Assembly (NCBI GenBank): GCA_038521625.1 | Contig: JBCBKP010000011.1 | Location: 1 to 64,000 of the forward strand | Origin: JBCBKP01 sp038521625 | GTDB taxonomy: Bacteria > Planctomycetota > Phycisphaerae > Phycisphaerales > UBA1924 | Direction: 5' to 3' | DNA length: 64,000 nt | The notes under the pieces: generated by a model | The model's input: only the letters and a program-made list of their open reading frames with translations | Databases searched by the model: none | Told to the model about the DNA's origin: nothing | In this document: in pieces, positions 54,301 through 62,181 of the stretch | Position numbering within the stretch: position 1 is the first letter of the stretch | Layout: each line of letters opens with the position of its first letter | Made by a program: the position numbers and the translations under genes

Positions 54301-57300
54301 GCTCGGTGACGGCGGACCAGAACGTCTCGGGCGCGAACATCGCGTTCTCGGCGGCGAACAACGTCGCGGGCACCGGCCAGATGACGACGGCCGGCACGCT
54401 GACGGCCGACGCCACGAGCGGCTCGGTCACGCTCAACAACGTGTCCAACAACGCCGCGACCGTCTCGGGCACGGCGAACGGCGACTTCGGCTACACGAGC
54501 GGCGCCTCGTTCATCGCGATGGGCGTCACCTCGACGACGGGGAACGTGGACCTGACGGCGACGGCGGGCGACATCACGCTGGACGGCGTCGAGGCGACCG
54601 CCGGCTCGGTGCTCGCCGATGCGCAGGCCGGCTCGATCGGCGTGGACGGGATGGTCACCGCGGGCACGGACGTCGATCTCGACGCCTCGGACTCGATCAG
54701 CGGCGCGGGCCAGATCGCCGCGACGGACCTGATGGCCGACGCGACGAGCGGCTCGGTCTCGCTGACGAACGCGTCGAACAGCGTGTCGACGGTCCGGGGC
54801 TCGGGCGCGACCGGGTTCGAGTACGTCAACGACGGCAACCTCTCGCTGAGCGGCGCGGTCGCCGGCGGCACGGGCGCGGCCTCGCTGACGTCGACGAACG
54901 GCTCGCTCATCGCCGGTGAGGACGTCTCCGGTGCCGACATCTCGCTCTCGGCGGCGAACAACGTCTCGGGCACGGGCCAGATGACGACCGCGGGGACCCT
55001 GACGGCCGACGCGACGACCGGGTCGGTCACGCTCGCCAACGTGGCCAACAACGCGGGGGCGCTCGACGCGACCGCGGGCAACGGCATCATCTACGTCGAC
55101 GCGGACGCGCTCGACGTCCAGGCGGCCGACGGCGGCGCCGGCGCGACCTCGATCACGACGCAGAGCGGGCTGCTGACCGTCAGCGGCAACGTGGGCGGCG
55201 CCGGGGTCCAGCTGACCAGCCTGGCCGACGGCATCACCAACAACGGCGCGGTGTCGTCCAGCGCCGGCCCGATCGTCTACGTCGCCGACGGTGACATCAC
55301 CGGGGCGGGCTCGCACTCGGGCGCCGCGCTCGGGGCGTCGTCGACGAGCGGCATGGTCGCGCTGACCGGCAACTCGAACACCGTGCTCAGCGTCAGCGGC
55401 TCGGCCGCGACCGGCTTCGCCTACAACTCGGCGATCGGCCTAAACCTGACGAACGTCATGACGGCGATGGGCGACGTCAACGTCAACGCCGCGCTGAGCA
55501 ACATCAACGCGAGCGACGTCACGGCCACGGCCGGCTCGATCAACCTCGGCGCTTCGTTCGGATCGATCGCGGTCGCCGGGCCCCTGACGGCCGGCACCGA
55601 CATCTCGCTGACGGCGTCGAGCAACGTGACCGGCGCGGGCCAGATCACGGCGACGGACCTCGTCGTGAACGCGACGACGGGCAACGTGGATCTCTCGAAC
55701 GCGCTGAACGACGTCGCGACGATCCAGGGCGGGGCCGGGAACAGCTTCACCTACGTCGACGCGAACGATCTCGGCACGAGCGGCGCGGTCGCGGCGGCGA
55801 GCGGCGACCTGAACCTCACCGCCACCAACGGCTCGCTCGCGGTCGACAACGCCCTCTCGGCGGCGGCGAACATGAACCTCTCCGCGCTGAACGACGTCGC
55901 GGGCATGGGCCAGCTGACGGGCCAGTCGCTGAACGCGATCGCGACCAACGGCATGGTCGATCTCGGCAACGCCGCGAACGACATGGCGTCGGTCCAGGGC
56001 TCGGCGGGCACGAGCTTCTCGTACATGGACGCGAACGACGTCGCGGCCGGGGGCGCCATCGCCGCGAACGGCGGGGACGTCACGCTGGTCGCGGTCGGCG
56101 GATCGCTGACGCTCGACAACGACGTGAGCGCGACGGGCAACATGGCCCTCGGCGCCGACCAGAACATCACCGGCACCGGGCAGCTGACCGCGGTCGAGCT
56201 GCTGGCGACCGCCACGAACGGCGAGGTCAACCTCTCCAACACCGCCAACGACGTCGATCTGATCCAGGGCGTTGCCGGGACCGACTTCCTCTACGCCGAC
56301 GCGGACGACATCGCGGTGAACGCGGGCGGCCTGAACGCCGTCGCGGGCAACCTGACGCTGACCTCCGACGCCGGCTCGATCACCGCGGACAACGAGGTCC
56401 GCGCGGGTCAGGCGATCACGCTGACGGCGGCCAACGACGTGACGGGCACTGGGCTGATCGTCGGTCAGAGCCTGGACGCCAACGCGACGTCCGGGATGGT
56501 CGCGCTCGCCAACGCGAGCAACGACGTCGACAGCCTCAGCGGCACGGCCGGCACGTCGTTCACCTTCGCCGACGTCGATGATCTTTCGGTCGCCGACGGC
56601 ACCGCGGTGAACGCGGGCGGCCCGATCGATCTCGACGCGGACGGCCAGATCGAGATCGCGGGCACGGTCAGCTCGACCGGCGACTCGGTCACGATCGACT
56701 CGGCCAGCGAGGGCGTGACGGTCGCCGCGACCGGTCTCGTCGAGTCGCAGGCGAGCGACGTCAGCCTGACCGGCGCCACGGCGGTCAACATCGCCGGGGC
56801 GGCCTCGGCCGACGGCACGCTGACGGCCAACGCCGGGACCTCGATCCAGGTCGACGGCATGGCCGACGCCAACACCGGCGACGCGGTCCTGAACGCGATG
56901 GGCGGCGATCTGAACATCGGCGCCACTGGCTCGGTGACCTCCGCGATGGCTGGCGTCGATCTCGACGCCAGCGGCGCGATCGGCATCGCCGGCACGGCCT
57001 CGGCCGAGGTCGGCCTGACGGCCGACGCCGGGACCTCGATCCGGGTCGAGGGGATGGCGAGCGCCAACACGGGCGACGCGGTCCTGAACGCGATGGGCGG
57101 GGACCTCGACGTCGTCGGCGGCGGCTCGGTCCGGTCCATGATGGGCCTCGTCGATCTCGACGCGACGGGCGACATGAGCCTCGACGGGTCCGTCGAGGGC
57201 GAGACCTCGGTCAGCGGCAACGCCGGGCGAGGCGTCTCGGTCAGCGGCTTCGTCTCTTCCAACACCGGCAACACCACGCTCGACGCGGCCGACGGCCACC

Positions 57301-59729
57301 TGATCGTGCAGGGCGGCGGCTTCGTGGGTTCCGACGCGGCCTCGGTCGATCTGACGGCCAGCGGCGACATCATCGTCGACGGCTTCGTCTTCGGCTCGAC
57401 CGACGTGAACGGCACGGCCGGCCTCGGCGTGCTCGTCACCGGGAACGTGACCGCGGACATGGGCAACGCCTCGCTCACGGCCCTGAACGGCGACGTGATC
57501 ATCGGCGGCTTCGTCGACCGCAGCGAGATCGAGGGCAGCGGGGTCGTCTCCTACAACGGGGACGTGAACCTCACCGCGCTCATCGGCGAGGAGCCTGTGT
57601 ACGAGGAGACCCAGGTCCGCGGCATCTCGCTCACGGCGGGCAACATCCTCATCCTCGAGGACGGCACCACCTCGTCGGTGAACGGCGTCTCGACCTTCAC
57701 GGCCGACAAGTCGATCACCGGCACGGGATCGGTGAACGCGATGGAGCTGGTCGCCAACGCCGCCGACGGCGTGGTGCAGCTCAACGGCGTGAACAACCAG
57801 ATCCGGCTCGTGTCGGGCTCGTCGAGCATCGTCGACGGCAGCGCCGAGTCCGCGATCTTCGACATCGTCTCGAACGGCGAGATGGCGGCCGGGGCGATCA
57901 CCGCGCTCGACGGCATCTCGCTGACCGCGGACCTGGTGAGCCTCACGGACGGCAGCGACCTGTCGATCCTCGAGGCGCCGGCGGACCGTCTGAACCCGCC
58001 GGCCGGCCCGGTCCTGATCAGCCTGAACGGCATGACGCAGCTCACCGGCGCGTCGTCGGTCAGCGCGATCCCGGACGGGGTCATCACTCTGTTCAACGGC
58101 GACGTCGTGGTCGGGTCCGCCGGCGGCGGGGCCGGCCAGGTCGCCAGCCTCAGCGCCCTCAACACGCCGATGATCTTCAACGGCGACCTGTACTCGCAGG
58201 CCGGCCAGAGCAACAGCCTCACGATCGCCTCGGCCCTCGCGCCGTCGATCGGGCTGGACGGCGTCGGGACGATCGCGACGACGCCGATCGTCTTCACGGG
58301 CAACCTCGGCACGACCGCGGGCGACACGACGACCTTCCGCTTTGGCGATCTGACCATCGGATCGACCCTGGCGGGCGTGCCCGAGCAGGCCTCGATCCTC
58401 TTCTCGGCCCAGGCACCGGACCTCAGCAACGGCCTGGTGAGCTTCGCCGGTCTCTCGGCCCTCTCGGTCGCGGACCGCTCGCACCTCGTGCTCGCCAACG
58501 GCGACATCACCTTCGGCGGCAACCAGAAGGTGACGGCGTTCGGCAACCTGACCTTCGACACGACCGGCGGCTCGGCGAACCTCGGCGATCTGACGGTCGT
58601 CGGCGTCACCGGCGCCGAGGGCAACCTCACGATCAACGCGCCGGTCATCAACTTCAACCCGCGTGTCCCGGGCCTCCTGCAGGACCTCGCGGCCGAGGCC
58701 TCGAGGCTCGCGGGCGTCGCCCCGTCGCTCGAGTCCGACGACACCGTCGACGTCGTGGCGGCGAACTCGATCAACCTGTCGACCGCCCCGGTCGGCCTGA
58801 ACGGTGTCCAGTTCGCGACCTCCGACGGCTTCAACCCCGGCGGCCTCACGGTCGTCACCGGCGGCACGCCGATCCAGTCGTTCAGCCCCGACGGCACGCC
58901 GATCACGCTGGCGGGCTTCTTCCTCAGCCAGGCCCCGGGCTCGCTCGGGTTCCTGATCCCCTTCGACCTGACGGCCAACGGCCCGACCAACCTCTCGCTC
59001 GGTGAGTCGCTCGCCGGCGCCGTGCCGGTCCTGACCGACCTGCCGGTCCCGGAGATCGAGTCCGGCCTGTCGGCGAACGACATCGCCGATCTCCAGCAGA
59101 TCGGCTACCGCGTCAACCCGACCCCGGCGATCGCCGCGGTCAGCGCGGGTCAGCTGTTCGCCGACGCCTCTGGCGGCCCGGACCCCAGGAACACGGACGA
59201 GATCACGGTGACGGTCTCCGACCGCCGCGTCCCGCTCGAGCGGCTCCAGGCGGTGCTCAGCGCCTATCGCAGCGTCGCCGACCGCGGCGACGAGGCGGAG
59301 CTGAACGCCTCGCAGGGTCTCCCGACGACCGACGAGGCCTCGCGCGGCCTGATCGACACCTACGTCGCGTACCTGGAGTCCCGCGATCAGGGCGAGGCGA
59401 TGAGCTTCCGGGCCTTCGTCGAGCTGGCGCGGGCCGGCGACGACGCCCAGCTCGCGCTCGACGCGCAGCAGGCGGCGATCGCCATCGACCGGGCCCTGGC
59501 CTTCAGCGACACGCTGAATCAGCTCGGGCTCACCGAATTCGAGCGTGCGATCCCGAAGATGCGCACGCTTCGGAACGAGCTCAACCTCGGCGGCGGCGCC
59601 TATGAGGACAGCCAGATCGCGCAGCTCTTCATCGACATGGGACTCCCCCAGGTCGAGGTCGAGCGGGCGCTCGGCGCTCCTCAGATCTCCGCCTTCGAGG
59701 CCCAGGGCGCTCCGATCGCGGCCCGCTAA
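51348..59729 (+). CDS. Filamentous-haemagglutinin-like exoprotein (TpsA type)
   Basis: Product of 2793 residues. The signal peptide ends VALA at about 36. The TPS secretion domain (about 40-290) has the typical NPAGVQFGPGAVVNVGELFAA (117 onward), matching the NPNG motif region of FHA/HMW proteins. The middle (about 400-2400) is an alternation of Gly/Ala/Ser/Thr-rich beta-helix repeats (SGSVSLTNAS, AANNVAGTG, GDVTLV), some almost identical at the DNA level. The last 200 residues are mainly helical (LERLQAVLSAYRSVAD) and lack a recognisable toxin or cell-wall anchor. Very low Cys content. Start ATG 51348, 9 bases after an AGG. Likely a surface adhesin; target unknown. Confidence 0.85.
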   Translation: MTKTRIRARRPDPRMRAQVLAAAAGLAASLPSVALAQPTGASVQSGNVSIGQSGSTTTITASNNAIINYQTFSINAGHTVQFVQPGASARVLNRVVTNTPSNINGNLLANGIVYLINPAGVQFGPGAVVNVGELFAAAGNLSNEDFLGGVNRFTDIVGPVINYGNLSASGGVSLVGQYVANHGSINAGDNHIIMASGSEVLIGERFGSIYARVEGADASLAAEAAQADPNYATGAQRLGSGDVYSLAAWNAGDLVAARVQIESAGGAAIVTGSIDASSSAAGSTGGSVAVLGQHVGLYGADIDASGVAAGGTVNIGGAFQGGDSLRASQSTVVDASSSIRADATGAGTGGEVVLWSDGATDFQGSISAAGSEGGGLIEVSGKRDLTFGGDVYVPQGTLLLDPDDIVILEGDGSGIEDDLRTAGVFEITQAELEAMAIMSGADDVILMANNTFTIEDLLDFNVADTLTLTAAAGTQFVFQAGGEFIMNTGDSINVVGGGGLTIEAGAASGGLGTISAGDQLTLSIDAGLNTANGLSADLITINSSGVDDGLRAIVGGDVFIGGPLVGGDLVVNVTGFFDASNAANDHATVQGTAGTDFTYVDANDLGLSGSLSAGTGTVDLTSVAGSLTLDQNVTAGTDIVVTAATDVTGAGVLTGMGLDATATGGSVSLSSASNAFGTVTGQSLNSFTLSESDGFSVGAGGVGSTNGGVMLMSGGTIDVANAIDAANGMVVLDSTAGDISGAGVITTGDLMASAAGGSISLTGNNQASMFMGVAMGDLLMNNVGSLDVHGAMAGGSISLTSTAGSLTANGPGPIAAGTTVALSGDTGVSGTAQISGTDLSANSASGSVSLTNASNSVSTVQGSGSTGFEYVNDGDLALSGAVDGGTGDVSLTSNSGSLAADQNVSGANIAFSAANNVAGTGMLSATDLSANSASGSVSLTNASNAVSTVQGSGSTGFEYVNNGDLALSAAVDGGTGDVSLTSNNGSVTADQNVSGANIAFSAANNVAGTGQMTTAGTLTADATSGSVTLNNVSNNAATVSGTANGDFGYTSGASFIAMGVTSTTGNVDLTATAGDITLDGVEATAGSVLADAQAGSIGVDGMVTAGTDVDLDASDSISGAGQIAATDLMADATSGSVSLTNASNSVSTVRGSGATGFEYVNDGNLSLSGAVAGGTGAASLTSTNGSLIAGEDVSGADISLSAANNVSGTGQMTTAGTLTADATTGSVTLANVANNAGALDATAGNGIIYVDADALDVQAADGGAGATSITTQSGLLTVSGNVGGAGVQLTSLADGITNNGAVSSSAGPIVYVADGDITGAGSHSGAALGASSTSGMVALTGNSNTVLSVSGSAATGFAYNSAIGLNLTNVMTAMGDVNVNAALSNINASDVTATAGSINLGASFGSIAVAGPLTAGTDISLTASSNVTGAGQITATDLVVNATTGNVDLSNALNDVATIQGGAGNSFTYVDANDLGTSGAVAAASGDLNLTATNGSLAVDNALSAAANMNLSALNDVAGMGQLTGQSLNAIATNGMVDLGNAANDMASVQGSAGTSFSYMDANDVAAGGAIAANGGDVTLVAVGGSLTLDNDVSATGNMALGADQNITGTGQLTAVELLATATNGEVNLSNTANDVDLIQGVAGTDFLYADADDIAVNAGGLNAVAGNLTLTSDAGSITADNEVRAGQAITLTAANDVTGTGLIVGQSLDANATSGMVALANASNDVDSLSGTAGTSFTFADVDDLSVADGTAVNAGGPIDLDADGQIEIAGTVSSTGDSVTIDSASEGVTVAATGLVESQASDVSLTGATAVNIAGAASADGTLTANAGTSIQVDGMADANTGDAVLNAMGGDLNIGATGSVTSAMAGVDLDASGAIGIAGTASAEVGLTADAGTSIRVEGMASANTGDAVLNAMGGDLDVVGGGSVRSMMGLVDLDATGDMSLDGSVEGETSVSGNAGRGVSVSGFVSSNTGNTTLDAADGHLIVQGGGFVGSDAASVDLTASGDIIVDGFVFGSTDVNGTAGLGVLVTGNVTADMGNASLTALNGDVIIGGFVDRSEIEGSGVVSYNGDVNLTALIGEEPVYEETQVRGISLTAGNILILEDGTTSSVNGVSTFTADKSITGTGSVNAMELVANAADGVVQLNGVNNQIRLVSGSSSIVDGSAESAIFDIVSNGEMAAGAITALDGISLTADLVSLTDGSDLSILEAPADRLNPPAGPVLISLNGMTQLTGASSVSAIPDGVITLFNGDVVVGSAGGGAGQVASLSALNTPMIFNGDLYSQAGQSNSLTIASALAPSIGLDGVGTIATTPIVFTGNLGTTAGDTTTFRFGDLTIGSTLAGVPEQASILFSAQAPDLSNGLVSFAGLSALSVADRSHLVLANGDITFGGNQKVTAFGNLTFDTTGGSANLGDLTVVGVTGAEGNLTINAPVINFNPRVPGLLQDLAAEASRLAGVAPSLESDDTVDVVAANSINLSTAPVGLNGVQFATSDGFNPGGLTVVTGGTPIQSFSPDGTPITLAGFFLSQAPGSLGFLIPFDLTANGPTNLSLGESLAGAVPVLTDLPVPEIESGLSANDIADLQQIGYRVNPTPAIAAVSAGQLFADASGGPDPRNTDEITVTVSDRRVPLERLQAVLSAYRSVADRGDEAELNASQGLPTTDEASRGLIDTYVAYLESRDQGEAMSFRAFVELARAGDDAQLALDAQQAAIAIDRALAFSDTLNQLGLTEFERAIPKMRTLRNELNLGGGAYEDSQIAQLFIDMGLPQVEVERALGAPQISAFEAQGAPIAAR
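53856..54389 (+). repeat. Near-identical 267-bp in-frame repeats in the exoprotein gene
   Basis: Two 267-bp (89-codon) units start at 53856 and 54123, each opening with ACCGACCTGAGCGCCAACTC, and are almost identical. A third, more diverged unit starts at about 54723. They encode the DLSANSASGSVSLTNAS beta-helix turn and a repeated GSTGFEYVN segment. Copy number could change by recombination without a frameshift. Confidence 0.85.
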
Positions 59730-59775
59730 CGGAGGGGGTCCCAGGAGCGTCGGTCCGAGCGGCCGGGGCGGCGTG

Positions 59776-60381
59776 ATGGCCAGCGGCGGTGGCGATAACG
59801 ATTCCGGGTCGAGGGCGCGATCGGCGCGCTCCGACCTGATCAACGCCCACCAGGGTCTGGTCCGCTCGATCGCCTGGAAGATCTGGCGCCGTCTGCCGGC
59901 CCACGTCGAGATCGACGACGTCGTCGCCTACGGCATGCTCGGGCTGGCGGAGGCCTCGGCCAGCTTCGACTCCGCGCACGGCGTCAAGTTCGGCACGTTC
60001 GCCCACCACCGGGTCCGCGGGTCGATCCTCGACGGGCTCAGGAAGAACTCCTGGTTCTCGTCCGCCGCGTTCGAATCGGGCGATATGGCGGACGACGAGC
60101 CGGGCGCCAAGCGGGCCGGGCCCGCCCGCACCGCCTTCGACGATCCGGTCGACACCCGATCGGGCGGGGGCACGGGCGCGGAGCGTGCGGAGCTGCTGCA
60201 CCGGCTCGACCGGGCGCTCGCCCAGCTCCCGCCGAGCAGCAAGGAGCTCATCACGTACTGCTACATCGGCGGCATGCCGCTGGCTCGCGCGGCGGAGCTG
60301 ATGGGCTTCAGCCGGAGCTGGGCGAGCCGGCTGCACGAGAAAGCACTGGGGGAGCTGCGGACGCTGATGGCGACCGGATAG
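59776..60381 (+). CDS. FliA/WhiG-type alternative sigma factor
   Basis: Product of 201 residues with ATG 59776 (GTG 59773 possible). Sigma region 2: SDLINAHQGLVRSIAWKIWRRLP, DVVAYGMLGLAEAS, then FGTFAHHRVRGSILDGLR (about 15-95). Region 4, a helix-turn-helix: LPPSSKELITYCYIGGMPLARAAELMG and SRSWASRLHEKALGEL (about 148-198). The linker is shorter than in FliA, and region 3 is indistinct. It resembles the FliA family, but no flagellar genes are in the window. It lies 46 bp after the exoprotein gene and 70 bp before tssA, so it may control the T6SS or the adhesin. Confidence 0.88.
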   Translation: MASGGGDNDSGSRARSARSDLINAHQGLVRSIAWKIWRRLPAHVEIDDVVAYGMLGLAEASASFDSAHGVKFGTFAHHRVRGSILDGLRKNSWFSSAAFESGDMADDEPGAKRAGPARTAFDDPVDTRSGGGTGAERAELLHRLDRALAQLPPSSKELITYCYIGGMPLARAAELMGFSRSWASRLHEKALGELRTLMATG

Positions 60382-60451
60382 CGGACGTGCGCGGGCGGCC
60401 GTTCCGGGCTTTCGCTACATTGAACAGTGGTCCGAGGGGGTATCGACGGGC

Positions 60452-61597
60452 ATGGGTGTTTCAGCGGTTGATCTCGACAGTCTGCTCCAGCCGATCGAGG
60501 GTGAGAGCCCGACGGGCTCGGACCTCCGGCGTGTCGAGGACTCGCCCCTGGCCCGCTTCCGGGACATCCGGTCTTCGATCATGGCGCGCCGGAAGCAGGC
60601 CGAGGCCGAGCGGCTCTCGGGCGAGGCGGCGGTGGCCGAGGCGGTCGAGCTCTGGGACGAGCTGATCGACACCGGCTGCGAGATCCTGCGGTCGCACAGC
60701 AAGGACCTCGAGGTCGCGGCCGACATGCTCGAGGCGCTGACGCGGACCGATGGTTTCGAGGGCGCTGCGCTCGGTTTCCGGCTGCTGACGGGGCTCGTGC
60801 AGGGCTTCTGGGACGGATCGTTCCCCGCGATCGACGAGATGTACGGCGACGAGGACCGTGTGGGGCGGGTCGAGTCGGTCGCGGCCTCCGACCGGGCTTC
60901 GCTGCTGATGGCGGTGCGTGCGACGCCGATCACGGCGCCGTCGCAGGGCGACCGGATCAGCCTGCTGGACCTCCAGCAGGGGCAGGAGTTCGAGCGGTAC
61001 GTGCAGCAGATGCAGGAGAGCGACCGCCTCTCGATCGATCAGCGTGACGAGCGGATCGAGGAGCGTCGGACGCGGCTGCAGGGCAAGACCGCGGAGCTCT
61101 GCCTCTCGGCGCTCGGGCAGATCCCGGCCGATCATCTGCGCGGCCTGCTCGCGCGGATCGACGATCTGATGGGCGCGATCGACGAGTTCTCGTCGGCGCT
61201 CTCGGAGCGGCGCGAGTCCGGGGCCGAGCCGAAGCTCTCGTTCATCATCTTGAAGGACGCGATCGACGAGGTCCGCGCCGAGATCGCCGAGCGGGTGCCG
61301 CCGGAGCCTGAGGGCGGCGAAGAGGAGGCGGGCGGCGCCGGCGGCGAGGGCGGGTCGACGAGCGGCGGCGGGAAGATGAACCGCGAGGCCGCGATCGCGC
61401 TGGTGGAGCGGGCCGCGAGCTACTTCGAGGCATCCGAGCCGCACAGCCCGGTGCAGTTCGCGCTGCGTCGCGCGGTCCGCTGGGCGCGGACGCCGTACGA
61501 CCAGCTGCTGGAGGAGATCGTCCGCGACAGCAGCTCGCGCGAGGATCTTTTTCGGCTCGTGGGCATGCAATCGAGGCAGGAAGAGGATTCGTACTAA
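60452..61597 (+). CDS. tssA: T6SS cap protein TssA
   Basis: Product of 381 residues, ImpA family. The N-terminal ImpA domain (about 8-140) has LLQPIEGESPTGSDLR, GLVQGFWDGSFPAID and DRVGRVESVA. The Gly/Glu linker EGGEEEAGGAGGEGG is about 289-303. A C-terminal helical part (MNREAAIALVERAASYFEASEPHSPVQF, about 309-336, then RWARTPYDQLLEEIV) matches TssA classes that cap the sheath at the baseplate. ATG 60452 follows GAGGGGGTATC. First gene of the tssA-tssB-tssC set. Confidence 0.92.
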   Translation: MGVSAVDLDSLLQPIEGESPTGSDLRRVEDSPLARFRDIRSSIMARRKQAEAERLSGEAAVAEAVELWDELIDTGCEILRSHSKDLEVAADMLEALTRTDGFEGAALGFRLLTGLVQGFWDGSFPAIDEMYGDEDRVGRVESVAASDRASLLMAVRATPITAPSQGDRISLLDLQQGQEFERYVQQMQESDRLSIDQRDERIEERRTRLQGKTAELCLSALGQIPADHLRGLLARIDDLMGAIDEFSSALSERRESGAEPKLSFIILKDAIDEVRAEIAERVPPEPEGGEEEAGGAGGEGGSTSGGGKMNREAAIALVERAASYFEASEPHSPVQFALRRAVRWARTPYDQLLEEIVRDSSSREDLFRLVGMQSRQEEDSY

Positions 61598-61683
61598 GAG
61601 GGAATTCAATCCCAGGGGTTGTCAGGGGCAGCACCGTCGGGCCGTAACCAGCGGATCACGGCCCATCCGCGAAGGAGCGATCG

Positions 61684-62178
61684 ATGAGCGGCACACAGGA
61701 CAAGGTCAACCGCGGCGCGAAGAAGCCTCGCACGGTCATCACGATCGACGTCGAGACCGGCGACGCGACGGAGAAGCGCGAGCTCCCGTTCGTCGTCGGG
61801 GTGATGGCGGACCTGGCGGGCAACAACCCGAGCGAGAAGCCCAAGCGTCTCAGCGAGCGCAAGTTCGTCGAGATCAACCGGAACAACTTCAACGACGTGA
61901 TGCGTCGGATGAAGCCGGGCGTCAAGGTCGAGGTGGACAACAAGATGCCGGGCGGCGAGGGCAAGAGCCTGAACGCCGAGCTGAAGTTCGAGTCGCTCGA
62001 CGATTTTGAGCCGGCCAAGATCGCCGAGCAGATCCCGGCGCTGAAGGAGCTGCTCGAGCGTCGCCAGCAGCTTCGGGCGCTCGAGTCCTCGGTCAGCCGG
62101 TCGGAGGACGTCGAGGAGAAGCTCGAGCAGGTTCTGAACAGCACGATCGATACTCTGAACGACAAGAGCGAGGGCTGA
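61684..62178 (+). CDS. tssB: T6SS contractile sheath small subunit TssB
   Basis: Product of 164 residues, of typical length (about 160-170). Signature: ELPFVVGVMADLAGN (about 34-48), RKFVEINRNNFNDVM, LKFESLDDFEPAKIAEQIPALKELLERR (about 101-128). The partner of TssC in the contractile sheath. Ribosome site GAAGGAG is 7 bases before ATG 61684. Gap of only 3 bp to tssC, so the two are co-translated, as usual. Confidence 0.96.
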   Translation: MSGTQDKVNRGAKKPRTVITIDVETGDATEKRELPFVVGVMADLAGNNPSEKPKRLSERKFVEINRNNFNDVMRRMKPGVKVEVDNKMPGGEGKSLNAELKFESLDDFEPAKIAEQIPALKELLERRQQLRALESSVSRSEDVEEKLEQVLNSTIDTLNDKSEG

Positions 62179-62181
62179 TCC

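Noticed and set aside
48786..59729. Contact-dependent inhibition (CDI) system
   Set aside because: The exoprotein lacks a VENN-type junction and a recognisable C-terminal toxin, and no small immunity gene follows; a sigma factor does.
51285..59843. Two long minus-strand open frames opposite the exoprotein gene
   Set aside because: Their translations are Arg/Val/Asp-rich, periodic reflections of the repeated plus-strand gene, with no signal, domain or ribosome site.
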